Assembly (NCBI GenBank): GCA_021464415.1
Contig: CM038470.1
Coordinates: 23,399,601-23,463,600 of the forward strand
Length of the DNA stretch: 64,000 nucleotides
Source: Lonicera japonica
Taxonomy: Eukaryota; Streptophyta; Magnoliopsida; Dipsacales; Caprifoliaceae
Direction of reading: 5' to 3'
Of this stretch, positions 1 to 12,300 are shown in pieces. Below the pieces are notes generated by a model that was not told the DNA's origin, did not search any database, and was given only the letters and a program-made list of their open reading frames with translations. Position 1 is the first letter of the stretch. Every line of letters starts with the position of its first letter. Both the position numbers and the translations under genes were made by a program.

Positions 1-345
1 CCACCAGCCCCTCGCACTTATATATGTAATATTGGAAACAAAGTTGATGGAGTTTGGTTGGGTTGTTAAGCGGCATGTGTTCATAATACAGGTTTTGGGT
101 GGGTTCAAATTCGAGTGTAAGCAGTATCAACGAAGGGTAATTTCGTAATTTCAGGTGAACATCCATCTCCCCCTCACGCTTAATATAATATATATATATA
201 AGATGGAAAAAAATTTAATTTCCTGAGGTAAGTCCTTTTGACCATCTTTTATAGCTTGCACTTCTTTAGAACTGTTGCCAATTTATCTTTTAGACTCCCT
301 TTGTAATATTTAATTATTTTTCATTCATAAAGTTTCCAAGCTTCA

Positions 346-3300
346 ATGGAGAATGAGTCGTACGCAGAGCAAGAAGTGCCATTTGGGATCTTAACTGGCA
401 TAACTATCAGTATTTTGGACGAGGAGGATGCAGTCAGTATTTTTTTCTTCGTTGATATATTGGATATCAGTTACTATTACTCACACCATTCCAAATTAAG
501 AGTTCACCATTCCTTTTTGGGATGTCCCTAATTAAGAGTTCACTTTCCTTTTCTGGACATAAGCAACATACCGAATCTCACGATAGCAAACAAATTTTGT
601 TTTTAAACTATTGATTATGTTGAAATTAGTGTTTTATTAAAAAGTACCAAAGTCACAATGGGATTCTTAATTTGGGACAGAGAAAATACCATTTTTCTTG
701 TCATTGTACTCAATGTTCTACAAGGTGGAAGGCAGGCAGCGAAGGGGGTGCCTGCCACCTAGATTGGGCCTAAACTTCCCAGGCAAGGATTGTTAGAACA
801 CTGAAATTGATTAAAGCTACATCTACTGCCAAAGCAATATGGCTTTGCTAGAGCATAGTAGTGCCATTGAAAGTTGTACCAGATGCTTTCTTAGTTGTAC
901 ACTACTCCAGCAATAGCCATATCCGCTTTGACAACAGAGCCGTCCTTAATTAATTTTAGATAACTAAATGTGTCCATAAGAAACCATTCAATCCCTTATT
1001 ACTCGCCTGCCCTTTTATGGGGGATTTTGTACTAGGTGCCTAAGCTGGGACTTTTAGAGCACTAATATATTTTGTTGAATTAATTTTTCAAGTCAAAGAA
1101 CTCTCTGATAGAACCATGATATTTTTATCAGGAGAAGACGTCTGTTAAAGTAATTGAAGCAGCTGCCGACGTGACAGATCCGAACTTGGGACTACCTAAT
1201 CCAACTACAACTCAATGCCCTACATGTGGGGCCAGAGATGTCAGAGCTTGTGAGGGTAAAAAGAAATGATTACATTGTGTCTATTGACGGGCCCGGGGTC
1301 TTTTACATTGTTAATATCTTTTACTATACTTTAAAATTTTCATTTTGTAGGTCACTGTGGATTAATCAAGTTTCCGTTCACGATTTTGCATCCATATTAT
1401 ATATCGGAAGTCGCACAGATTCTGAACAAAATATGCCCAGGATGTAAATCTCTTCGGGTTGATAAGGTCAAGGTCAGGTACTACACCCCTATTACTGAAC
1501 CCAAATGTGTTTGGTTGATGAGAAAGTTTTAGTTATTGATAGTTAGTCAATGACACTAAAGGTGTTTCTATTTTAAGAAAATTTAATCAAAACGGGACAC
1601 CTTTTTTTTGTGATTTTTGTAAGTCCATGTTTGACTTTCACACTTTTTTAAGAATACACTGATTTCCACCTAATTATGGGTGAGAAAAAAAATTGTGAAC
1701 TAATCTGAGATTTGGTACATTATGTATTAGAAAAGAAACTAGACTCTTAGTTTGGTACATCCCAAAAAGGAAAAGTGAAATCTAATTTGGGACGAATAGT
1801 GTAGTAATTATAGTATGAATAATACTCTATTTCCACATCACTTTCTTTTCTTGAATGTTCATGGTGATTTGGCATGGAAATTTCATAAAGATTATGGAGT
1901 TTGTTAGTGTTCTAGTTATTGTCCATCATACCACCGAGGAAAATGAGCTGAAATGTGGCAACCATGCAAGAGTACTCCTACTATAGAAAGAATCATCTCA
2001 CATTCTATTTTAGGTGATTTTTGGTTTTTCTATAGTTTTAGAAAAACCCATTTCAATTCATGACAATACTAATCATCCCCCATGTTGATTTAGAAAATAA
2101 AAATTAAAAAAGGTTAACAACTGAAATTGATGATGTTTATCTTCTTTTATATGTAGCAGAGTGTTAATTCAAATAGCAAAAGAAGTCGGCCAGGCATTTG
2201 CAAGTATTGTGATGTAAGTTTATCTGGGTGTATTCTATTGTTATATCTTTTGACTGTTGTAAAATTTCAAAACTGTTGATGTGACCAAACAGGGAATTAT
2301 GAAAGATATTTATCCGAATGTGAAGTTTAAGGTTACCTCTGATGATATGTTTGGCAAGACTGCAATTATAGCGGAAGTTAAGGAAAAGTTTTCTAGGAAG
2401 TCTCGAAATATGAGTTTTCGTCGAGGTCTGGCTTTTGATTTTTGGGACTTTATTCCAAATGAACCACAGGCCGAAGAAAATTCTTTGCAGCCAAAGAAAA
2501 GAGTTCTATCACATGCACAGGTAACATTTACAAGAACCCTTTTTGTTTGTCATTGTTACTTTAACATAATGCATTTGTAATTCCAATAGTCTTTATTTAA
2601 TTTAGCTGCATAGTGACTTGAGGGCTCATTTGGTTCAAGTTTTGGGAATGGAATGGGCATTCTAGATTCCTAGAAAGCTTTTCTCCTGGCATATAGGATG
2701 CCTTGCCAATGTTTTGTTCAGGCATGAATTCTTCTTTCCTGGAACGTTGAATTACCTTTCTATATTTGGTTCAAATGAGAATAGGAATGAAAATACGTGT
2801 TAATTACCAAAATGTTCTTCATTTTATAAAATTAAAAGACTAGTCCTAACAATTTTACAAAGGTAAAATTTTAGTTTTTATTGTTAAGAACTGTGAAAAG
2901 TCGTACGTATTTAATAATAAAAAAAAAAAATCATAACAATAAAAAGAAAAAGTTTAATAACAAAAAAATATTTTTTTTCCTTGTAAAACAATATAAAAAA
3001 ATTCTCTTGGTAATAAGTAAAAGGGATATTTTGATCTTAAGAGGAAATCTTAGGATAAAATCTAAAAGAGAATCCCTAGAGTAATCCTCTATTCCCTTCC
3101 ATTTAAGAGGAAGAATTTTGAAGAAATAGTCCATTCTTGGAATGATGCATTCCTAGCCAAAAACTCGAACCAAACATCAGAATCCTTATAGAATGGAATG
3201 TGGCATTTTGGGAATGATTTGAAACTCGAACCAAACGAGCCTTGAGAGTGAAAATATTCAAGTTTGCGTTTGATTGCAAGCATGGGATTAGGTTTTAGGG

Positions 3301-6300
3301 GAAAAGGAATTTAAGGCTCCGTTTGGTAACAGGATGGAAAATGATGTAAAAAACAATTGACTCTTGTGAGAAGTTGGAAAATGAATTGAGTGATGTTCTC
3401 CATCGCATGCTTATTTTTATGAGTAGATGTCCCCCATCATCCTTTACTTTTTGTGGAAATTTTTTCTTCCTTGCAACCCAAAGATGTTTTTTCCAACGGA
3501 AAAGTCAAAAAGTAAGAGAACATCTCCCATACCCCCCAACTTATTTTCCAACTACTCACAAAAATCAATAATTTTTGCTATTATTTTCCATCTTTTTATG
3601 AAACGGACCCCAAGGATAAAGTTTTTGGTGGAAAAGATGTACCTTTTTTTTTTGCCACTTTTGGTGTTTGATTGCACAAATTTAATTCAGAGTCCATTGT
3701 TTTTTGTTTTTAGAGCAACTTGAAATTTGAAATATGGGGGCATTGGGGGGGAGGGGGGGTTAAGAATTAAATTGCCCGAGATTGTGCTACTTGCACTTTT
3801 AACTCAGAATATTTAGACAAACCAATAGGTAGAAAAGTAACAAGTTTTCCATGGAGAATTTTGGCAAGCAAACACACCCTAATGGAGTACAGAGTTACTA
3901 CTTTTGAAGCCTTGCCTTTTATTTTCATTGAATAATTGAGAGGTGATTCTTTTTGCCTTCATATTGTGCATTCTCTTCCTCATACCAATGTGACGAGCAT
4001 TCATATTTCCTTTCTTTTTCGTGTTCAGGTTTATCACATGTTGAAAGATGTTGACCCAGAGATTGTTGAAGGGGTTGTTTCGAAGAAAAATTTAATTCTT
4101 TTCAACTGTTTCCCTGTAACTCCCAATTGTCACCGCATTACAGAATTTGGGAATCATATGGTATTTGTAAGTAGCTATATTTCTTGTGCAAGGCTCTTCT
4201 TTTCTTGGTTTACATGCTTGATGAATTTCATGAACTTTCCCCTTATTTTTATGTCAGAATTATACTTGGCCCCTTCCAACCACACCCAATGTTTTCTTAT
4301 CTTAGTGTTTTCCCCCTTGCATGAGGGGTTATCTCAAAGATTACGTAAAAAACAGGGGCAACGTGTAATTATTGCTTACTTAATATTTTACTTAATCCCT
4401 CTTATTATTATTTTTTTTATATAATTTGGTGAGATACCTCTTTGTGCAGGGGGTAAAGTCTAAGGATTATCAATACCCTGGGGGGGATGTTAAGTCTAAT
4501 ATCGCACTAATAGTAGGGGGGCAAAGTCAAAATATTTACTTAGTCAACGTTTTCAGGATAAATATACAAGGGCATACAGAAAGCTGATTGACTATAGAGG
4601 GCCAGCCAACGAGTTGAGTACCCGTGTTCTTGACTGTCTAAAGCTTTCCAAGGCAAGCACAATCAAAATGTTTTCTATTATAGTATAATTCACATCATTT
4701 AGTCAACCGAATGCATTCTTGATTGCTTATATTATAATTAATACCCCAGATATGGGTGGAAAAATCATCGGTTGAAAATCCCGTGAAGTACGAGTCTGCC
4801 TCCACGATGTCGGGTATGAAATACATCAAAGAACTTCTCCTCGGGAAGCGGTCTGACCATGCATTCCGTATGGTTGTAGTCGGTGATCCAAACATAAAAC
4901 TCGGCGAAATTGGTCTACCCTGTCATATAGCTGAGAGTATGCAAATTTCTGAGTATTTGAATAAATGGAACTATGATAAGCTAAGTACTTGCTGCGATTT
5001 AAGGATTCTTGAAAAAGGGGAGACTTTTGTCCGCCGAAAAAATGGCCTGGCACGTGTGAGTTTTAAAGGATAAGTTACAAACTGGCGATATTGTGTATAG
5101 GCCTCTTGAAGATGGAGATATTGTGTTAATAAATAGGCCCCCTTCTATCCATCCCCACTCGCTTATTGCCTTGTCGGTCAAAATTCTTCCAATAAATTCG
5201 GTTCTTTCGATCAACCCGTTAATTTGTTCACCTTTTCGAGGGGATTTTGACGGTGATTGCCTTCACGGTTACGTTCCCCAATCGATGGACTCTATAGTTG
5301 AGCTTCGAGAGCTTGTGGGTTTAAATAAACAGTTGATTAATGGTCAAAGTGGTCGAAATCTTTTGTCACTAAGTCACGATAGTTTAACGGCGGCCCATTT
5401 GATTTTAGAGGACGGGGTGCTCTTAGACCATTTTAAAATGCAACAGTTGCAAATGTTTTGTCCTCGGAATTCACAGAATCCGGCCCTCATTAAAGCTAAT
5501 TTGAATTCGGGTTTTTGGACTGGAAAGCAATTATTCAGCTTACTCTTGCCACCCGATTTCAATTACGAGTTTCCAATGGATAATGTTTGTATCAGTAGAG
5601 GGGAACTTTTATCTTCTTCGAGTGGATCTTCTTGGCTACAAAATAATAACGAAAACCTTTTTTATAGCCTTGTTAAAAAAGGGGGAGAGGAGGTTCTTGA
5701 TTTCCTCTTTGCCGCTCAAGAAGTTCTTTGCGAGTGGCTATCAATGAGAGGGCTTAGTGTTTCTCTCAAAGACCTTTATCTCTCATCCGATTCGTATTCG
5801 CGGAAAAATATGATTGATGAGGTCACCTGCGGCTTGCGAGAAGCAGAGCGTATATCTCACATCAAGCTACTTATGGTGGATTTGAATCGGGATTTTCTCA
5901 TGGGAAGTTTTGAAGAGAGAGAAAGTGATAAGGGTCTTCTCGAAGTGGAGCATTTGTCTTATGAGAAGCAGAAGTCGGCCGCGCTTAGCAGAGCGGCCGT
6001 TTCGGCTTTCAAGAAAGTGTTTTGGGACATTCAAACCTTAGCCTATCAGTATGCAAATAAGGATAATTCGTTTATGACCATGTTAAAAGCTGGGAGCAAG
6101 GGCAATTTGGTAAAAATGGTCCAACATGGCATGTGTGTAGGCTTACAGCATTCATTAGTTCCATTATCTTTCAAAATCCCCCACAAGCTTACTTGTGCCG
6201 CGTGGAACTACCAAAAGATGGTTATGCCCCTTGATAAAGCTGAGTCTTATATACCTTATGGTGTGGTTGAGAGTTCTTTTCTAACGGGTTTGAATCCGTT

Positions 6301-9300
6301 AGAATGTTTTGTTCATTCGTTGACGAATCGAGACAGTTCTTTTGGCGGTCATGCGGATATTTCTGGGACACTGACTAGGAGGCTTATGTTTTTTATGCGC
6401 GATTTGTATATTGGATATGACGGAACAGTGAGAAATCCTTATGGGAATCAGCTCATTCAGTTCTCTTATAATACAGAGAGTAATGTTCAAGGTGGGTCCC
6501 TCGATTATAGTGCTGATAATTTTGGGATGGGTGGCCAACCCGTGGGCCCATTAGCTGCTTGTGCCCTTTCTGAAGCTGCATATAGTGCTTTGGATCAACC
6601 GATCAGTGCACTTCAAAGCTCACCTCTGCTAAATCTTAAGGTTCTCTCTCTCCATCTCTCTATTTTTGTTTTCTTTTTTTGTTTTAGATTTTTTGACTTT
6701 GCTTCCCGTTTTATATGCAAAATTAAACTTACCCTCCTGCATGTGGGGGAATCTCAAAGAAATACAAAAAATTTGGGGGGGGGGGTTCATTTTTTTAACA
6801 TATTCCTTCAACTTAACTCCCTCAGTTATTATGTTCTCCGTAATTCTTTGAGATTCCCCCAAATGTTGGAGGGTGAAGTAACAATTACGAAATATAGGGG
6901 GCAAGTATAATTTCGCATGTAAAATGGGGGTAATGTGAAAAAAATCCTTCTTTTTGTTGCTTAGGGAATAATAAAATCTTATTAAATTCCTCTTTGATTG
7001 CGTAGAAAATATTAGAATGCGGTGTGAAAAAAGTAAGTGGCGATAAAACCGCGTCAATATATTTGTCCAAGAAGCTTGGAAGATGGTTTCATGGTTTTGA
7101 ATATGGAGCCTTGGAAGTTAAAAATCATTTGGAGCGAGTATTATTGTCAGAAATTGTTTCCACCGTTGCAATATTGTAAGTTATGATGATAAAAATAATA
7201 GTATATATTTTTTCATTTGAATTTGTATACTTTCCTATTTTTGAATTTTGCATTCATAGTGGTTGTTATAATGCTGCATATTGTTTTATTTTATTTATAT
7301 TTAATCTAATGTTTGTGCTCTATCGGTACTAGCTTCTCCCCACAGACTTGTAGCAGTACACCTATTAGTCCATGGGTTTGCCATTTTCATATAAGCAAGG
7401 TACTACTGTCCAAAAATGGAATAAATTTGTGTTGGTCCATCTAAATTTCATTCTGTTTGGTATAAATTTGTTACCTTGCAGGAAATTTACGACAGGAAAC
7501 GACTTAAACTGCGGTCTATAATTGATGCCCTCTACACAAAGTGCAACTCCACCGGTGGTAAACAAAAAACCAAGCCTTTAAATTTGAAGATAACAAGCAA
7601 GTAAGATGTACACTCTTTTTATTTATTTTTTGCCTTTTGTTTCATTCCTAAAAATCCCGTTCAGCGGTTGAAATCCCTGGGGCCCTTCACCACCCCCCAC
7701 ACACACAAAAAAGAGGAAAAAAGAGAAGAACAAAATAACTCCCTTTGTCTCAAATTAATAATCCTGCTTTTCTTTTTCGGGTACTAGGATGATTGATCAG
7801 GTTGAACTTAGTGTTCACTTGGAAAGTACAAAAATCAAAAGTGGGACTCTTAATTTGAGGAGGGAGGACATTAGCAAAAAAACATAAAAAATTGAATTTA
7901 ATTCACTTTATTTAAAATCCAGTAATATTGTTAGACTTTGCTACTCAAAGAATTATGCGAAAATAGGGGTTATGTCAAAGGACTATGTAAAAAAATAAAA
8001 AAGGCAATTCCCCCTACTTTTTTTTATGTAGATCTTTGTGATACCCCCTGTTGAGATTTGTATATTCTATTTATAGCATGTGTATATTTAGGATATATTT
8101 AGAGAATCCTTATTAGAAGGAAACTCCTTAATATACTAGGTCTCTCTCTTGTATATATATATTTTGTACCTTTCTACTCAAATATACAACAATAATTCTC
8201 ACATTCTCACATGGTATCAGAGGAATCGATCCTCCTATAGTAACCAAACCCTAGCCACCTCACATAATAACCAAACCCTAGCCGCTGTGTTTCTATTCCA
8301 GCGTGTAAACCCTAGCCGCTGTGTTTCTACTCCAGCGTGTAAACTCTAACTGCTGTGTTCCTATCCTAGCGTGTAAACCCTAGCCGTCGCGTATCCCCAA
8401 AAAAAGAAGTTACTATTCATCCGAGCACTGTTCATCCGTGCTACTGTTGATCCGAGTTACTATTCACGAGTTACTGTTCATCCGTGTTACTGTTCGCGTT
8501 TTTAAATCCACTTTTTCCATATCGTCTCTATAAGATCTGTGTTCTAGCATATTTCTAATCTATTCCCAGCATTAGTTTAGTGGTATTTTGGCTTATACTA
8601 CAAGACTCTAATGGGTACTCCAAGCGAAGAATCAATCCTTACGCTTTCGGTATCTGCCACTAAATATGCTGAGTTCCTGCAATTTCAAAAGAACAAGCGG
8701 TCCTCTCCAATGCTTATGTAAATCAAACTGTTAACCCTATTGCATGTATCTCTCAATCATCATCTCTTGGATCTTGGGTTTTTGATTCTAGTGCTTCTAA
8801 CCATATGTCTGGTAACAATAATTTGTTCTCTTCTATTACTTATTCTGATTCATTGTCTACTATTACTTTAGCCGATGGCTCTCAAACAAAAGTTAAAAGC
8901 ATTGGACAGGCAAAACCATTGCATACCTTGTCTTTAAATTATGTTCTTTTTGTGCCTGGATGTCCTTTCAATTTGATTTCAGTTAGCAAATTAACCCAAA
9001 CCTTGCCTTATTCTGTTACCTTTGTTGCTAATTCGGTTCTTGTGCAAGAGCAGAGTACTGGGAAGTTAATTGGAGTAGGACATGAGTACCGTGGTCTATA
9101 CTACCTCACCCTACCATCAACCCCTGTAGCCTGTGTTGCTAGTGATCCACCTGCACTCCTTCACCAGCGTTTAGGCCATCCCAACCTACAAAAAACTACA
9201 AAAGATGGTGCCGAGTCTTTCTCGTGTGTCATCTTTAGAGTGTGAGTCTTGTCAGTTAGGAAAACACATTCGTAATTCTTTTCCCAGTCGTGTTAATAAA

Positions 9301-12300
9301 CAAGCAGAATCACCTTTTTCTCTAGTTCATTCTGATGTATGGGGTCCTAGTCGTGTCAAGACAACTTTAGGTTTTCAATATTTTGTCACTTTTGTTGATG
9401 ATTTTTCCCGATGCACTTGGTTATTTTTAATGAAAAATCGTTCCAAGCTATTCTCCATCTTTCAAACATTTTGTTCAGAAATTAAAACCCAATTTGGCAC
9501 CACTATTCGTACTTTTCGCAGTGATAATGCACGAGAATATTTTTCTGCCCCCTTCCAATCTTATATGACTTCTGAGGGCATACTTCACCAATCTTCTTGT
9601 GCTCATACTCCTCAACAAAATGGAGTGGCTGAACGGAAAAATAGACACTTGATTGAAACTGCTCGTATTCTCCTTATTCACAATCACGTTCCACAACGTT
9701 TTTGGGGAGACGCAGTTCTCACTGCTTGCTATTTAATTAATAGGATGCCATCCTCAGTTTTAGAAAATCAGGTACCTCATTCTCTGTTATTTCCCACCCA
9801 ACCTCTCTATTTTGTCCACCCCCGTGTCTTTGGCTGTACTTGTTTTGTTCATGACCTCACTCCTGGGAAAGATAAATTACATGCCAAATCTCTCAAATGT
9901 ATCTTTTTGGGGTATTCTCGCTTACAAAAGGGTTATTGTTGTTTTTCCCCAGACCTTAAACGATACCTTGTTTCCGCAGCCGTCACCTTCTTTGAGACAA
10001 CACCCTTCTTTCCCTCTTCAGAGCGTGTTGCGTGTCCTATTGATATTAGTGAGTCCCCCGTATCAAACGCTAATCCTATTCCACAAGTTGTGTGCTTTCC
10101 TGATCCTGTGGCTCCTGCTGCAACCTCGCCACCTCCTCTACCTACCTACCATTGCCGACCTCAATCTGCATCTGTTGAGAACCCCACCACCGAGCCTACT
10201 ACTGAGATTATATCCGAGCCCATCCCCCCATCACCGGATCCATCGGCCTTATCTCCTACTCCAGTTGTGCCTCCGGTTTCGGCTCCTGACCTGGATCTTC
10301 CTATTGCCGAACGCAAAGGTATTTGTTCTACTCGTAACCCTCATCCCATTTATAATTTTGTGAGTTATCATCGTTTATCTCCACAATATACTGCCTTTGT
10401 ATCGTCTTTGTCTCCTGTTTCTACACCTAAAAATGTAGGAGCTGCACTTTCATATTCGGGTTGGCGTCAGGCTATGGTTGATGAGATGTCAGCCTTGCAT
10501 TCGAGTGGCACATGGGACCTCGTGCCACTTCCTCCTGGTAAATCAACAGTGGGTTGTCGTTGGATTTACACTGTCAAAGTTGGGTCCGATGGAAATATTG
10601 ATCGTTTGAAAGCCTGATTAGTTGCAAAAGGGTATACCCAGATCCATGGGCTTGATTATGGTGATACGTTCTCTCCGGTAGTTAAGATGTCTTCTGTTCG
10701 TCTATTTCTCTCTATGGCAGCCATTCATCACTGGCCCCTTTATCAATTGGATATCAAGAATGCTTTTCTGCATGGCGAATTACAGGAAGAGGTTTATATG
10801 GAGTAACCGCCTGGGTTTGTTGCTCAGGGGGAGTCTAATCTGGTGTGTCGCCTTCGTCGTTCTCTTTATGGTTTAAAGCAATCCCCACGGGCGTGGTTTG
10901 GACGTTTTAGTTCGGTTGTCCTTCAGTTTGGTATGGCTCGTAGTGAGGCTGACCACTCTGTCTTTTACTCCCATTCGTCTTCTGACAAATGCATCTACTT
11001 GGTCGATTATGTGGATGACATCGTTATTACGGGAAATGATCAAGAGGGCATACAGAGACTCAAGCAGCATCTATTTCACCACTTTCAGACTAAAGATCTG
11101 GAAAAACTCAAATATTTTCTAGGAATAGAAGTTACTCAATCCCGACAAGGTATTCTCATCTCTCAGCGGAAGTATGCCTTAGATATCTTAGAAGAAACTG
11201 GCATGACAAATTGTAAACCGGTAGAGACTCCGATGGATCCAAATGTCAAACTCCTACCTAATCAGGGGGAGCCGTTATCAGACCCTAGTAAGTACCGGAG
11301 ACTCGTTGGGAAACTCAACTACCTCACCGTGACACGTCCTGATATCGCATTTTCGATGAGTGTACTCAGTCAGTTCCTAAGTGCCCCGTGTGATATTCAT
11401 TGGGAGGCAGCTGTTCGTATTTTAAAATACATAAAGAAGGCACCAGGCAAAGGTCTTCTTTATGAAAGTAGAGGCCACACTGAGGTCGTTGGCTACTCCG
11501 ATGCTGATTGGGCAGGTTGCCTACATGATAGACGTTCGACCAGTGGGTACTGTATCTTTGTTGGAGGAAATTTGGTCTCATGGAAAAGCAAGAAACAATC
11601 AGTTGTCTCTCTATCTACCGCTGAGGCGGAATATCGAGCAATGGCCAAAGCAACGTGTGAGCTAATTTGGATGAAACAATTATTATAGGAGCTGAAGTTC
11701 TTAAAGATTCAAAAAATGAAATTAATGTGCGATAACCAAGCAGCTCTTCACATTGCCTCCAATCCAGTTTTTCATGAGAGGACTAAACATATCGAGATTG
11801 ACTGCCACTTTATTAGAGAGAAAATTCTTTCAGGGGAGATAACGACGAGCTACGTGAAATCGAATGATCAACTAGCTGATATCTTTACAAAGTCTCTCGG
11901 TGGCCCTCGAGTCAATTACATTTGTAACAAGCTTGGAACCTACAACTTGTACGCTCCAGCTTGAGGGGGAGTGTTGAGATTTGTATATTCTATTTATAGC
12001 ATGTGTATATTTAGGATATATTTAGAGAATCCTTATTATAAGGAAACTCCTTAATATACTAGGTCTCTCTCTTGTATATATATATATTTTGTACCTTTCT
12101 ACTCAAATATACAACAATAATTCTCACATTCTCACACCCCCAAAGACTAATTTCATAATATAAATTAAGGCTCGGTTCGATAATGAAGTTGAAAATGATT
12201 GGAAAAACAATTAATTTTATAAGAAATTATAAGATGTGGATGAGTAATTTAGTGAGATGCTCTCCATCTTGTGATTATTTTTATGAGTAAAATTTCCTCT

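Larger units (their letters stand above)
8049..12136 (+). mobile_element. Ty1/copia LTR retrotransposon in NRPD1 intron 11, coding region degenerate
   Basis: A complete LTR-to-LTR copy of 4,088 bp in the same orientation as NRPD1. LTRs are 8049-8211 and 11972-12136, TG...CA bounded, differing by one substitution and one TA unit. The primer-binding site TGGTATCAGAG (8212-8222) is the initiator-Met tRNA type; the polypurine tract GAGGGGGAG is at 11963-11971. TSD CCCCC at 8044-8048 and 12137-12141. Order of domains is protease, integrase, reverse transcriptase, RNase H, the Ty1/copia order. Almost all of gag is missing. It enlarges intron 11 to 4.9 kb; exons 11 and 12 on either side stay in phase. 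Confidence 0.95.
7934..12165. mobile_element. Foldback element, family A copy 3, split by a copia insertion
   Basis: The left part (7934-8048) starts with AGACTTTGCTACTC and includes TTCCCCCTACTTTTTTTTATGTAG and CTTTGTGATACCCCC. The right part (12137-about 12165) resumes with CCCCCAAAGACTAATTTC. The copia TSD CCCCC lies at the break on both sides, so the foldback element was there first and the retrotransposon landed in its C-rich segment. Confidence 0.55.

Noticed and set aside
45..200. Possible SINE upstream of NRPD1 (TTAAGCGGC and GGTTCAAATTCGAG resemble A and B boxes)
   Set aside because: The A-box match is weak, no target duplication was found, and the region is cut by the window edge.
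5051..5068. A tiny intron (GTGAG...AAAG) that would mend the NRPD1 frame
   Set aside because: It would be about 13 nt, far below any workable plant intron.
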